Origin: JAYVSZ01 sp043774925
Lineage (GTDB): Bacteria > Pseudomonadota > Gammaproteobacteria > Burkholderiales > Methylophilaceae
Reading direction: 5' to 3'
Length of the DNA stretch: 32,527 bases
NCBI GenBank assembly: GCA_043774925.1
Contig: JAYVSZ010000052.1
Coordinates: forward strand, 1-32,527
In this document: piece after piece, positions 1 to 8,123 of the stretch
Layout: the number at the start of each line of letters is the position of its first letter
How positions within the stretch are numbered: position 1 is the first letter of the stretch
Translations under genes and position numbers: made by a program
The notes under the pieces: generated by a model
Database searches by the model: none
The model's input: the letters and a program-made list of their open reading frames with translations, nothing else
Told to the model about the DNA's origin: nothing

Positions 1-1
1 T

Positions 2-91
2 TGGCGGAAGAGGTGAGATTCGAACTCACGGTGGGCTCGCACCCACGACAGTTTTCAAGACTGTAGCATTAAACCGCTCTGCCACTCTTCC
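2..91 (-). tRNA. tRNA-Ser (anticodon TGA)
   Basis: Read on the minus strand the segment folds as a class II tRNA of 90 nt. The acceptor GGAAGAG pairs with CTCTTCC, followed by discriminator G and an encoded CCA. The anticodon loop CTTGAAA carries TGA, a long variable arm (GTGGGTGCGAGCCCAC) follows, and the T arm contains GTTCGAATC. The long variable arm and UGA anticodon identify a serine tRNA reading UCA-type codons. A decayed copy of its 5' half lies just upstream at 131-187. Confidence 0.96.
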
Positions 92-130
92 TAATTAAAA
101 CAACTTTTACTTTTTGACCATAATTGAATA

Positions 131-187
131 CAGTCTTGAAGACTGTAGCATGCTCAATTTAAAACCTTGCGCTCTGCCACGCTTCCT
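131..187 (-). pseudogene. tRNA-Ser 5'-half remnant
   Basis: On the minus strand this stretch starts with GGAAGCGTGGCAGAGCG, nearly the acceptor and D-arm start of the intact tRNA-Ser next to it. After a changed D loop it continues with GCTACAGTCTTCAAGACTG, which matches the anticodon stem but with TTCAA instead of TTGAA in the loop. No variable arm, T arm or 3' acceptor follows, since the next bases are A/T-rich spacer. It is therefore a truncated, degenerate duplicate of the 5' half. Its last part is now a near-perfect palindrome (CAGTCTTGAAGACTG). It is unlikely to be a working tRNA. Confidence 0.7.
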
Positions 188-224
188 ACTTACTTTGCAG
201 CGAAGGCGGCATTATAGCAAACAT

Positions 225-758
225 TTAGTCGTCTTGAATATCCTGATTTGGAAAAAGTACGTCGGTAAAGCCAAAATTGCGTAAATCAGCGATGCGCATG
301 GGGTACAAAACGCCATCTAAGTGGTCGCACTCGTGCTGCACAACACGTGCGTGAAAGCCGCTTACTAGGCGGTCTATCGTGTTTCCAAATTGGTCAAAGC
401 CTGTGTAATGCAAACGTGAATAACGCGACACCACACCGCGCATGTGGGGCACGGATAAACAACCTTCCCAGCCTTCTTCCATTTCGTCGCCAATCGGCGT
501 GAGTGTGGGGTTAATCAGCACGGTGTACGGCACTTGTTCGGCATCTGGGTAGCGCAGATTTTTGCCGACGCCGAAAATCACCACACGTACACTTTCCCCT
601 ATTTGCGGTGCAGCAATACCCGCGCCGCTCATCGCGTCCATAGTGTCGTGCATATCTTGAATTAAATCATGTAATTCTGGTGTATCAAAACGTGTAACTG
701 GCTCTGCCACTTCCAGCAATAACGGGTCGCCCATGCGTAATACGGTTTTTACAGCCAT
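225..758 (-). CDS. def: Peptide deformylase
   Basis: Removes the formyl group from the N-terminal methionine of new proteins, as a cytosolic metalloenzyme (Fe2+ in most members). All three family motifs are visible: GAGIAAPQ (residues 45-52), EGCLS (98-102, Cys100 metal ligand) and HECDH (142-146, two His ligands and the catalytic Glu). The 177-residue length is normal. The ATG follows the TAA of the upstream gene mtnP with no spacer (TAAATG), so the two are probably translationally coupled. The gene does not sit beside fmt or the topA/smf-type neighbours usual for the housekeeping copy, so it may be a second, def2-like paralogue; the rest of the genome would be needed to tell. Confidence 0.95.
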   Translation of the reverse strand: MAVKTVLRMGDPLLLEVAEPVTRFDTPELHDLIQDMHDTMDAMSGAGIAAPQIGESVRVVIFGVGKNLRYPDAEQVPYTVLINPTLTPIGDEMEEGWEGCLSVPHMRGVVSRYSRLHYTGFDQFGNTIDRLVSGFHARVVQHECDHLDGVLYPMRIADLRNFGFTDVLFPNQDIQDD

Positions 759-1508
759 TTATGCGCCTTGATGTACTTTTACGGTTTCTTCAATCATGGC
801 GCGCACTTTGACCATGGTTTCGTCTAGCTTGGCCATCATTGCCTCGTAACGAATGCCGTGCGCGCTATCGCCGCGCCCTGCCGCTTGATTGGCCACTGGG
901 CATAGTGCAGCATAATTTACGCCAAGTTCGCGCGCTAGCGCGGCCTCTGGCATGCCGGTCATGCCGACAATGGTTGCGCCATCGCGCTCAAAACGGTTGA
1001 TTTCTGCGGCGGTTTCTAAGCGCGGGCCTTGTGCGCAAGCATACACGCCGCCATCTTGCAAAGTTTGGCTCAAGTTGCATGCGGCTTGTTTTAACGTGTT
1101 GCGCACCGCGTCGGAATACGGCTCGGTAAAATCAATGTGCATCACTGGCAATTCAATACCATCGTGATAAGTCGTTTGGCGGCCGTGCGTGTAATCAATA
1201 ATTTGGTGCGGCAGCACAATATCGCCCGCCTTCAAACCCTGTGCAATGCCGCCCACCGTGGCAATCGCCAATAAATTTTTAACACCAACAGAATGCAGCG
1301 CCCAAATATTAGCGCGATAATTAACCGCATGCGGCGGAATGGTGTGACCACCGCCGTGCCGCGCTAAAAACACCACTTCTGCGCCTGCCAATTCACCAAA
1401 AATAAGTGGCTGCGAGGCATCGCCATAAGGCGTGCGCACAATTTGACGTCGCATCATTTTTAAATTTTTCAACTGCGTCAAGCCAGTACCACCAATGATT
1501 CCGAACAT
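759..1508 (-). CDS. mtnP: MTA/MTI phosphorylase (S-methyl-5'-thioinosine phosphorylase family)
   Basis: Purine nucleoside phosphorylase superfamily, MTAP branch. It phosphorolyses methylthioadenosine or methylthioinosine, by-products of S-adenosylmethionine use, to the base and methylthioribose-1-phosphate. Visible motifs are the N-terminal GGTGL, the phosphate/ribose segment RHGGGHTIPPHAVNYRANIW and the GMTGMPEA segment near the active site. In MTI phosphorylases of gamma/betaproteobacteria this last segment replaces the MTTVPE of MTAP, so MTI is the more likely substrate (inference). I chose the ATG at 1508 (249 aa) over an in-frame GTG at 1520, because an AGGTG Shine-Dalgarno lies 9 nt before the ATG and the GTG falls inside that element. 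It is first in a two-gene unit with def. Confidence 0.88.
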   Translation of the reverse strand: MFGIIGGTGLTQLKNLKMMRRQIVRTPYGDASQPLIFGELAGAEVVFLARHGGGHTIPPHAVNYRANIWALHSVGVKNLLAIATVGGIAQGLKAGDIVLPHQIIDYTHGRQTTYHDGIELPVMHIDFTEPYSDAVRNTLKQAACNLSQTLQDGGVYACAQGPRLETAAEINRFERDGATIVGMTGMPEAALARELGVNYAALCPVANQAAGRGDSAHGIRYEAMMAKLDETMVKVRAMIEETVKVHQGA

Positions 1509-1598
1509 AAATAATTTCACCTAAATTGTTATGCATATTGTAGCGCATATCGCCGCGCGCACTGTAGGTTCTAGTCAATTTATGGCATACTTCCGCCT

Positions 1599-2468
1599 AT
1601 GGTCGCCACCCCAGATTTTTTCGAAGCAATCGATAACAGCTTAATGCAAACCAATGAGCATTATGAGAATTTTCCTGTCGCTTCGTTTGCCTTGCCCAAA
1701 CGTTTGCGCCAACCGATTGCCATGATATATAACTTTGCGCGGCAAGCCGACGATTTTGCCGACGAAGGCCGCCACAAGCCAGAAACCAGACTTGCCATGT
1801 TGCAGAGCTTTCGCGAGCAACTCGATTTAATCGAAGATAATGCGCCAACAAAATCTGCCTTTTTCACCGAATTTGGCAACATGATTCACGCGCACAAACT
1901 GCCATTAGCGCCGTTTTATGATTTACTGGATGCTTTTAGCCAAGATGTGACTAAAACCCGTTATGCGAATTTTCACGAGGTTTTGGATTACTGCCATCGC
2001 TCCGCAAACCCAATAGGCGCGCTGTTGCTATACCTTTTTGATAAAGCTACACCTGAAAATTTGGTGTATTCCAACAAGGTCTGCACGGCTTTGCAGCTGA
2101 TTAATTTTTACCAAGATGTAGCGATTGATTTTGAAGATACGCAGCACAAAAGTCGCGTGTATTTATGCCAAGATGAAATGGCACAATTTGGCGTGACCGA
2201 GGCGCAAATTGCCGCGCAGCACGTCAATGCAGATTGGGAGCGCTTTATGCTATTTAACATCGCGCGCGCCGAAGCCATGCTTAAAGATGGCAAGGCGCTA
2301 GAGCACATTCTGCCAGGGCGTATGGGCTTGGAAATGCGCATGATTATTGGCGGTGGCGAGCACATTATTTACAAACTTAAAAATGTGCGCGGCGATATAT
2401 TTAAACACCGCCCGACACTTAGGGCTTGGGATTGGCCGGTTATCCTGCTCAAGGCGCTGTTAAATTAA
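1599..2468 (+). CDS. hpnC: Hydroxysqualene synthase HpnC
   Basis: Trans-isoprenyl diphosphate synthase fold, squalene/phytoene synthase family. In the three-enzyme HpnCDE route, HpnC converts presqualene diphosphate to hydroxysqualene. The typical HpnC opening EHYENFPVASF is at residues 20-30. The first acidic motif DDFADE is at 51-56 and the second, QDVAIDFED, at 172-180; both bind Mg-diphosphate. Length 289 aa is usual. It begins a same-strand hpnC-hpnD-hpnE series with short spacers (13 and 23 nt). No good Shine-Dalgarno precedes the ATG. A later ATG (residue 16) is possible but would trim the N-terminus close to the conserved block. Confidence 0.93.
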   Translation: MVATPDFFEAIDNSLMQTNEHYENFPVASFALPKRLRQPIAMIYNFARQADDFADEGRHKPETRLAMLQSFREQLDLIEDNAPTKSAFFTEFGNMIHAHKLPLAPFYDLLDAFSQDVTKTRYANFHEVLDYCHRSANPIGALLLYLFDKATPENLVYSNKVCTALQLINFYQDVAIDFEDTQHKSRVYLCQDEMAQFGVTEAQIAAQHVNADWERFMLFNIARAEAMLKDGKALEHILPGRMGLEMRMIIGGGEHIIYKLKNVRGDIFKHRPTLRAWDWPVILLKALLN

Positions 2469-2481
2469 TGAATTTCACGCA

Positions 2482-3321
2482 ATGACACCGCAGCAATACT
2501 GCAAACAAAAAGCCGCGCAAAGCGGCTCTAGCTTTACCGTTAGCTTCATTTTCCTGCCCAAAGATAAACGCGAAGCCATGACAGCGCTTTACGCATTTTG
2601 TCGCGAAGTGGATGACGTGGTGGACGAATGCAGCGACTACAACGTAGCGCAAATTAAGCTTAATTGGTGGAAATCCGAGATTGAGAATTTATATGCTGGC
2701 AAGCCGCAACACCCCGTGTCTAAAGCCTTGCAGCCCGTTATCAAGCAATTTAATCTCGCACAGGAACACTTTTTAGAGATTATCGACGGCATGGAAATGG
2801 ACATCAAATTCAATCGTTACGAAGATTTTAAACAATTGCAGCTTTATTGTTACCGCGTTGCCAGCTGCGTTGGCCTGCTTGCTGCGCAAATTTTTGGCTT
2901 TAAAAATCGCAAAACGCTTAAATACGCGCACGATTTAGGCATGGCATTTCAGCTTACCAACATTATTCGCGATGTGGGCGAAGATGCCCGCAGAGGCCGT
3001 ATTTACTTGCCTTTGGACGAATTGCGCAAAGCCAAAGTGAGCGAAAATGATATTTTAAAAGGCGTAGAAACGCCGCAAGTAAAAGAGCTTGTCGAGTTTC
3101 AAATCGAACGCGCAGAAAGCTTTTACGATAAAGCCTTGCGCGAATTGCCCGCGGAAGACGCCAAACAGCAGCGTGCGGGGCTGATGATGGCGGCGATTTA
3201 CCGCACTTTGCTGCGCGAGATTAAAGTCGACGGCGCAGAAAAAGTGCTGAGTCACAAAGTGGCCATTCCGCCGATGCGAAAACTTGTTCTCGCGCTTCGA
3301 ACTTTTTTTAGATATGCCTAA
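2482..3321 (+). CDS. hpnD: Presqualene diphosphate synthase HpnD
   Basis: Condenses two farnesyl diphosphates to presqualene diphosphate, the first step of the HpnD-HpnC-HpnE squalene pathway that feeds hopanoids. The sequence shows the FLPKDKREAMTALYAFCREVDDVVDE block with DDVVDE at residues 44-49, and NIIRDVGEDARRGRIYLP at 160-177, both aspartate-rich substrate sites of the squalene/phytoene synthase family. The complete Arg-Asp second motif separates it from HpnC. Length 279 aa is usual. It starts 13 nt after hpnC. Its last codons (tat gcc taa) lie inside a 15-nt sequence that is repeated at the start of hpnE. Confidence 0.94.
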   Translation: MTPQQYCKQKAAQSGSSFTVSFIFLPKDKREAMTALYAFCREVDDVVDECSDYNVAQIKLNWWKSEIENLYAGKPQHPVSKALQPVIKQFNLAQEHFLEIIDGMEMDIKFNRYEDFKQLQLYCYRVASCVGLLAAQIFGFKNRKTLKYAHDLGMAFQLTNIIRDVGEDARRGRIYLPLDELRKAKVSENDILKGVETPQVKELVEFQIERAESFYDKALRELPAEDAKQQRAGLMMAAIYRTLLREIKVDGAEKVLSHKVAIPPMRKLVLALRTFFRYA

Positions 3322-3358
3322 AAACTTTATTTTTTGGCGTTTTTATGCCTAAAAACTT
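3313..3358 (+). repeat. 15-nt direct repeat across the hpnD/hpnE junction
   Basis: The sequence TATGCCTAAAAACTT occurs at 3313-3327, where it encodes the end of hpnD including its stop, and again at 3344-3358, where it spans the hpnE start codon. The copies are exact and offset by 31 nt. The pattern could stem from a small local duplication that created the present junction, or be chance in A/T-rich DNA. Confidence 0.75.
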
Positions 3359-4664
3359 GCACGTAGCCATTATTGGCGGCGGCATTGCAGGCCTGACAGC
3401 CGCATGTAGCTTGGCTGAGCGCGGCATTCAAACCACGCTTTTTGAGGCAGGCTCGCAACTTGGCGGCCGTGCGCGGAGTGTTGGCGTAGAATTCAATGGC
3501 AAGGCAACGCAGCTCGATAATGGCCAACATATTTTGCTTGGCGCATATCACGCAACCTTAAAGCTGCTTGCCAAAGTGGGCGTGCGTGAAGAGCAAGCAT
3601 TCATGCGCCTGCCGTTGATGCTTGAAGTGCTTAACGCAGATGGAGAACCAGCGTTTAAGCTCGGCACGGCGGGCTATCTTCCCCATCCGCTCAATCAACT
3701 TGTCGGATTTTTATCATGCGAAGGGCTTACGTTTGATGAGCGCATATCTGTCGTTAAATGGATGTTCGAACTTAGAGAATCTGACTACAGCTTAGATTTT
3801 GATACGCCGCTTAAAGATTTTTTAGCAAAAAAAAATCAATCGCAAAATGTCGTCAAACTGCTGTGGGAGCCGCTTTGCCTGTCTGCGCTCAATACGCCAC
3901 TACACTTAGCCAGCAGCAAAGTGTTTTTAAACGTACTGCGCGATACCTTTAGCGGCAGCAAAACTAATAGCGATATGTTGCTACCCAAATTAGATTTATC
4001 GCAAATATTCTCACAACCCATGGCGCGCTACATTACGGCGCGGCATGGTCAAGTGCTGATTAACCATCGCGTCAAGGCCGTCAAACAGGCGGGCGAAGGC
4101 TATATCATTGAGACTAAAAAAGGCAATTTTGCCGCAAGCCATGTCATTATCGCCGCTTCGCCCGTGCGCCTGCGCAATGTCATTGCCGAGCTGCCAAAAC
4201 TTGCCTATATTGCGGAGCAAACTGAGTCTTACGACTATCAGCCGATTTATACCGTTTACTTGCAATACGCAAGCGACAGCACGCTTTTAAAGCCAATCAT
4301 CGGCCTCACCAATACCACCAGCCAATGGGTGTTCGATCGCGGTATTTTGTGCGGTCAGCAGGGCTTAATGGCAGTGATTATTAGCGCAGAAGGTATACAT
4401 CAATATCTTGAACATGATGCACTCGCGCTTAAAATTGCAGAAGAACTTAGAGAAGCCTTCCCACAGCTTAAAAAACCACTTTGGCACCAAGTAATCGCCG
4501 AAAAGCGCGCCACATTTACCTGCAGGCCTAACCTGTTCCGTCCCGCCAATAGCACGCTTTACCGGAATTTGTATTTGGCAGGCGATTACACTTATGCCGA
4601 CTACCCTGCTACCATAGAAGGCGCGGTGCGCAGCGGCATTAACACGGCAAAACTTATTCAATAA
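3345..4664 (+). CDS. hpnE: Hydroxysqualene dehydroxylase HpnE
   Basis: FAD-dependent amine-oxidase/phytoene-desaturase-like enzyme that reduces hydroxysqualene to squalene, completing the HpnCDE route. The N-terminus has the dinucleotide-binding motif G11-x-G-x-x-G16 (IIGGGIAGL), ending in Glu34, followed by GGRAR (the GG-motif of this flavoprotein family). The C-terminal FAD segment is YLAGDYTYADYPATIEGAVRSG. 439 aa is normal. It is third in the hpn unit, 23 nt after hpnD. The spacer lacks a strong Shine-Dalgarno, and the start overlaps the second copy of the 15-nt direct repeat. No squalene-hopene cyclase gene is in the window. Confidence 0.93.
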   Translation: MPKNLHVAIIGGGIAGLTAACSLAERGIQTTLFEAGSQLGGRARSVGVEFNGKATQLDNGQHILLGAYHATLKLLAKVGVREEQAFMRLPLMLEVLNADGEPAFKLGTAGYLPHPLNQLVGFLSCEGLTFDERISVVKWMFELRESDYSLDFDTPLKDFLAKKNQSQNVVKLLWEPLCLSALNTPLHLASSKVFLNVLRDTFSGSKTNSDMLLPKLDLSQIFSQPMARYITARHGQVLINHRVKAVKQAGEGYIIETKKGNFAASHVIIAASPVRLRNVIAELPKLAYIAEQTESYDYQPIYTVYLQYASDSTLLKPIIGLTNTTSQWVFDRGILCGQQGLMAVIISAEGIHQYLEHDALALKIAEELREAFPQLKKPLWHQVIAEKRATFTCRPNLFRPANSTLYRNLYLAGDYTYADYPATIEGAVRSGINTAKLIQ

Positions 4665-4677
4665 TGAAAGTATTCAC

Positions 4678-5064
4678 ATGACCGATTTTCTCATCCACTG
4701 GGCCATCATGAGCCTCTCGCTATGGGTCGCTAGCGCCTTATTTAGCGGCATCAAGTTTTCTAACAAATCGGCTTTGCTCATTTCGGCACTGGTGCTGGGC
4801 TTTGTCAACGCCGTGATACGCCCTATTTTATTTTTCCTCACGCTGCCCTTCACCATCGTCACGCTCGGGCTTTTTATATTCGTGCTAAACGCGCTGATGA
4901 TTATGCTGGTCGCCAAGCTGGTCAATGGCTTCAAGCTTTCTGGCTTTTGGACAGCGTTTTTTGTGAGTATATTTATTGCGTTATTTACGCTGGTGATTGA
5001 GCACTTTATGCCCAGCCAAGGCGTCGTGATTATGAATACGGGCGGCCCAACTATTTCTGTTTGA
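4678..5064 (+). CDS. Small four-helix membrane protein (PF04020, YvlD/phage-holin-IV-like)
   Basis: 128-residue inner-membrane protein with about four predicted helices (roughly residues 6-24, 31-50, 55-80, 90-112). The segment LGFVNAVIRPILFFLTLPFTIV followed by TLGLFIFVLNALM is diagnostic of PF04020, named after mycobacteriophage holins but widespread in bacterial chromosomes. The role is unknown, and nothing nearby suggests a phage. It starts 13 nt after hpnE and probably shares its transcript. A GAAAG element lies before the ATG. Confidence 0.82.
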   Translation: MTDFLIHWAIMSLSLWVASALFSGIKFSNKSALLISALVLGFVNAVIRPILFFLTLPFTIVTLGLFIFVLNALMIMLVAKLVNGFKLSGFWTAFFVSIFIALFTLVIEHFMPSQGVVIMNTGGPTISV

Positions 5065-5117
5065 TTTTACAATTGACTTATTGCGTAGCGTAATGCGCCT
5101 ATGCTTGTTGAACATAT

Positions 5118-5651
5118 TCATAACTCGTTAGGATGACTAATTTTCCCTGCCCCCAATGCAATTAGGTTTGGCAATTTTGTTTGTTTCTTAAAGTTTCTGT
5201 CGGTGGTAAGAAATACATCGTTTTTATTTTGAATATGGCACCACATACTATGAACATCACAAATACGGTTCAGCCATTTTTTTCCTGATTTGGAATCAAT
5301 ACCTTCGTCGGTTATATCAATGTTAGGGGAGTTGCCAAAAAGTGCGGTTTCAATGTTTTTTGCTAGCAAAATATCTTCATCACCAGCCCAAAGACATCTG
5401 TCAAAAAAGGTGACATCAAAAATTCCCATTGGATTAAGTCTTGGCAAGTTTTCAATCCCTGCCTTAGTAAGCAATTCTTCAAACAACTCATAACACTCTG
5501 GCTTCACACCACGTTCACGCATTTCAGAAGCGCCAATATTTACAACAAAACATTGATTTAAACTATTTGCGAGTATGGATTCAATGTTAGCTCCAATATC
5601 TGTGCACTTTACAAGGTCAATAATGCAATTATGATCAAGAGTAATTTTCAT
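5118..5651 (-). CDS. Orphan PIN-like nuclease-domain protein
   Basis: 177-residue protein that I assign to the PIN-like fold from its acidic residues: Asp6 in LDHNCIIDL, Glu43 in GASEMRE, Asp132 in ICDVHSMW and Asp151 in FLTTDRNF. Their order and spacing match the four-acid metal site of PIN ribonucleases, and the final TTDRNF is typical. No small antitoxin-like gene is adjacent: the neighbours are radA (20 nt away, same strand) and the convergent membrane-protein gene. Its codons are visibly more A/T-rich than those around it, which suggests later acquisition. Function is unknown; a type II VapC toxin seems unlikely without a partner and at this length. Confidence 0.65.
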   Translation of the reverse strand: MKITLDHNCIIDLVKCTDIGANIESILANSLNQCFVVNIGASEMRERGVKPECYELFEELLTKAGIENLPRLNPMGIFDVTFFDRCLWAGDEDILLAKNIETALFGNSPNIDITDEGIDSKSGKKWLNRICDVHSMWCHIQNKNDVFLTTDRNFKKQTKLPNLIALGAGKISHPNEL

Positions 5652-5671
5652 AAAGAATTTATAGCATCTAC

Positions 5672-7042
5672 CTATCCATTTCTGAGTTGATTCAACGCTT
5701 GCTCCAAACGCTCCACCGCAAACACTTCCATACCTTCAATCTTGCCTTTTGGCGCATTCGCTTTGGGGATAATCGCTTTGGTAAAGCCTAATTTTGCGGC
5801 TTCTTTTAAGCGCATTTGCCCGCCTTGCACGGGGCGCACCTCGCCTGCCAAACCTACTTCACCAAATACTATAAGTTTATTGTCTAATGGTTTGTTTTTA
5901 AAAGAAGAAACTATGGATAATAACACCGCCAAATCAGTCGCTGGCTCGCTAATTTTTACGCCGCCGACTGCGTTAATAAACACATCTTGGTCAAAACACG
6001 CTACGCCAGCATGCCTGTGCAACACAGCCAATAGCATGGCAATACGGTTTTGCTCCAAACCTACGGATAACCTTTTGGGGTTAGGCGCATGGCTTTCATC
6101 TACCAAGGCTTGAATTTCAATCAATAGTGGCCGCGTACCTTCCATGGTGACGGTGATGCAGCTACCCGCAACCTCGGTCTCGTGATGCGACAAAAATAGT
6201 GCAGAAGGATTGGTGACTTCACGCAAGCCCTTCTCTGTCATGGCGAACACGCCCAGCTCGTTTACAGCTCCGAATCTATTTTTGAATGCACGAATGAGTC
6301 GAAAAGAAGAGTTCTGGTCACCTTCAAAATACAGCACGGTATCCACAATATGCTCCAGCACGCGCGGCCCTGCTAGCGAACCTTCTTTAGTGACGTGCCC
6401 GACCAAAATCACCGTAATACCAAGCTGCTTGGCCAGCCGCGTCAGCTGCGCCGAGCATTCGCGCACCTGCGCGACCGAACCTGGCGCAGATTGTAGCGCC
6501 TCAGAATACACGGTTTGAATGGAATCAATGACAGCGATATTCGGTTTATGCGTTTGCAGCGTGGCAAGAATTTTTTCTAGGTTAATTTCTGCCAACAAAT
6601 CCAGCTGGCTGGCATCCAGACCCAAACGCTTGGCGCGCATGGCGATTTGCTGTGGCGATTCTTCACCACTCACATAAATGGCTTGTTTTTCATTGCCGAG
6701 ATGACATAAAACTTGCAGCAAAAGCGTAGATTTGCCAATACCCGGATCGCCACCAATCAGAATCACACCACCTTCTACCAAACCGCCGCCCAGCACGCGG
6801 TCGAACTCTGCGATACCAGTAGGCTGCCGCTCAATATCTGCGGCCTCGACAGCGCTTAATTTTTGCAAAGTCGCACTTGCAGTTAGTCCATCAAATTTAT
6901 TCGCATAGCGGTTCGTGCCTACGGTTTCAGCAACGCTTTCAACCAGCGTGTTCCACGCCATGCAGCTTGGGCATTGCCCTTGCCATTTGGGTTCGCTGGC
7001 GCCGCATTCGGTACAACTGTAAATAGACTTGGCTTTCGCCAT
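5672..7042 (-). CDS. radA: DNA repair protein RadA
   Basis: RecA-like ATPase (Sms) that drives branch migration during recombinational repair. Seen in order: a C4 zinc finger (Cys10, 13, 24, 27), Walker A GDPGIGKST (98-106), Walker B around VIDSIQT (171-177), the RadA-specific KNRFG (254-258), and a C-terminal Lon-protease-like domain ending near LGFTKAIIPKAN. I start it at the ATG at 7042 (456 aa) because the zinc finger then begins at the usual distance. An upstream in-frame ATG at 7084 would add 14 residues that lie inside alr. The ATG overlaps the alr TAA by one base (TAATG), so the genes are probably translationally coupled. Confidence 0.96.
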   Translation of the reverse strand: MAKAKSIYSCTECGASEPKWQGQCPSCMAWNTLVESVAETVGTNRYANKFDGLTASATLQKLSAVEAADIERQPTGIAEFDRVLGGGLVEGGVILIGGDPGIGKSTLLLQVLCHLGNEKQAIYVSGEESPQQIAMRAKRLGLDASQLDLLAEINLEKILATLQTHKPNIAVIDSIQTVYSEALQSAPGSVAQVRECSAQLTRLAKQLGITVILVGHVTKEGSLAGPRVLEHIVDTVLYFEGDQNSSFRLIRAFKNRFGAVNELGVFAMTEKGLREVTNPSALFLSHHETEVAGSCITVTMEGTRPLLIEIQALVDESHAPNPKRLSVGLEQNRIAMLLAVLHRHAGVACFDQDVFINAVGGVKISEPATDLAVLLSIVSSFKNKPLDNKLIVFGEVGLAGEVRPVQGGQMRLKEAAKLGFTKAIIPKANAPKGKIEGMEVFAVERLEQALNQLRNG

Positions 7043-8121
7043 TACGGCGCAACTTTCATCGGTACGCGCGGCGAAACCGCGCATAACAATTCGTAGCCAA
7101 CCGTACCGCTGGCTTCAGCGACAGCATCCACTGGCACCGTATTGCCCCATAACTCAACAGGCGCGCCGATATTGGCTTCTATGTTAGTTAAGTCGCAAAA
7201 AAGCATGTCCATAGAAACACGGCCAAGCGTTTGCGTCAGTTTCCCATTGACAGCAATTGGCGTACCACTTGGAGAATGTCGCGGATAACCATCGGCATAG
7301 CCACAAGCGACAATGCCCACGCGTGTTTGTTTGGTGGCAGTAAAACGGTTGCCATAACCAACACTTTCACCCTTTTCCAGCGTTTGCACGGCAATAACCT
7401 CGCTGGTAAATTGCATCGCTGGTTTTAGGCCAAACTCTTTGGCTGGCGTGCCTGAGACAGGTGTTGCGCCATACAACATAATGCCCGGCCTTACCCAACT
7501 ACCTTTTACTTCTTGAGCATGCGCTTCTTTGTGGCGCAAAATGGCGGCGGAATTAGCCAGTGAAAGCGGCTGCTTTAAGTCTTTTGTTGTGTTTTGAAAG
7601 CGTTTTAAGGCTTTTGCAATACCAGCATCTTCATCAGCTGTCGCAAAATGTGTCATCAGCGTGATTTCCGCCACGTTTTTGCACGCTTTTAACCGCTCAA
7701 AAGCGCTTAAATAGGCGCTTGGCACAAAGCCAAGGCGGTTCATACCCGTGTTCATTTTTAGGTGAATATTCAATTTTCGCACAAGTTTTGCGCGTTCTAG
7801 CATGTCAATTTGCGGTGCGCAATGTACGACAATATCTACACCAAAACTCGCCGCAAGTTTGACTTCATTCTCACTAAACACGCCTTCTAGCAACAAAATG
7901 GTGTGCTCAAAGCCTGCCTCACGCAAATCAATCGCTTCGTTTAAACCCAGCACGGCAAAGCCATCGGTAGCGCTTAAGCCGTGCGCAACGTTAATCAAGC
8001 CATGGCCGTAACCATTGGCTTTGACGACGGACATGATTTTGGATTTTGGTGCGTACTGCTTGGCGATGCCGAGATTGTGCGCAAGCGCGCTGTGGCTAAT
8101 GCTGGCTTGAATGGGGCGCAT
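7042..8121 (-). CDS. alr: Alanine racemase
   Basis: PLP enzyme interconverting L- and D-alanine for peptidoglycan. The PLP lysine is Lys34 in VVKANGYGHG. The catalytic tyrosine of the C-terminal domain is Tyr255 in SVGYGNRF, and the LYGATP segment (215-220) is also typical. 359 aa is normal. It lies 2 nt after dnaB and overlaps radA by 1 nt, in the dnaB-alr-radA order common in betaproteobacteria. Confidence 0.96.
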   Translation of the reverse strand: MRPIQASISHSALAHNLGIAKQYAPKSKIMSVVKANGYGHGLINVAHGLSATDGFAVLGLNEAIDLREAGFEHTILLLEGVFSENEVKLAASFGVDIVVHCAPQIDMLERAKLVRKLNIHLKMNTGMNRLGFVPSAYLSAFERLKACKNVAEITLMTHFATADEDAGIAKALKRFQNTTKDLKQPLSLANSAAILRHKEAHAQEVKGSWVRPGIMLYGATPVSGTPAKEFGLKPAMQFTSEVIAVQTLEKGESVGYGNRFTATKQTRVGIVACGYADGYPRHSPSGTPIAVNGKLTQTLGRVSMDMLFCDLTNIEANIGAPVELWGNTVPVDAVAEASGTVGYELLCAVSPRVPMKVAP

Positions 8122-8123
8122 AC

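Noticed and set aside
131..187. A second functional tRNA-Ser
   Set aside because: Only the 5' half can be matched; no T arm or 3' acceptor follows, and the D arm is altered.
4678..5064. Phage holin, hence prophage
   Set aside because: PF04020 proteins are common chromosomal membrane proteins, and no other phage gene is near.
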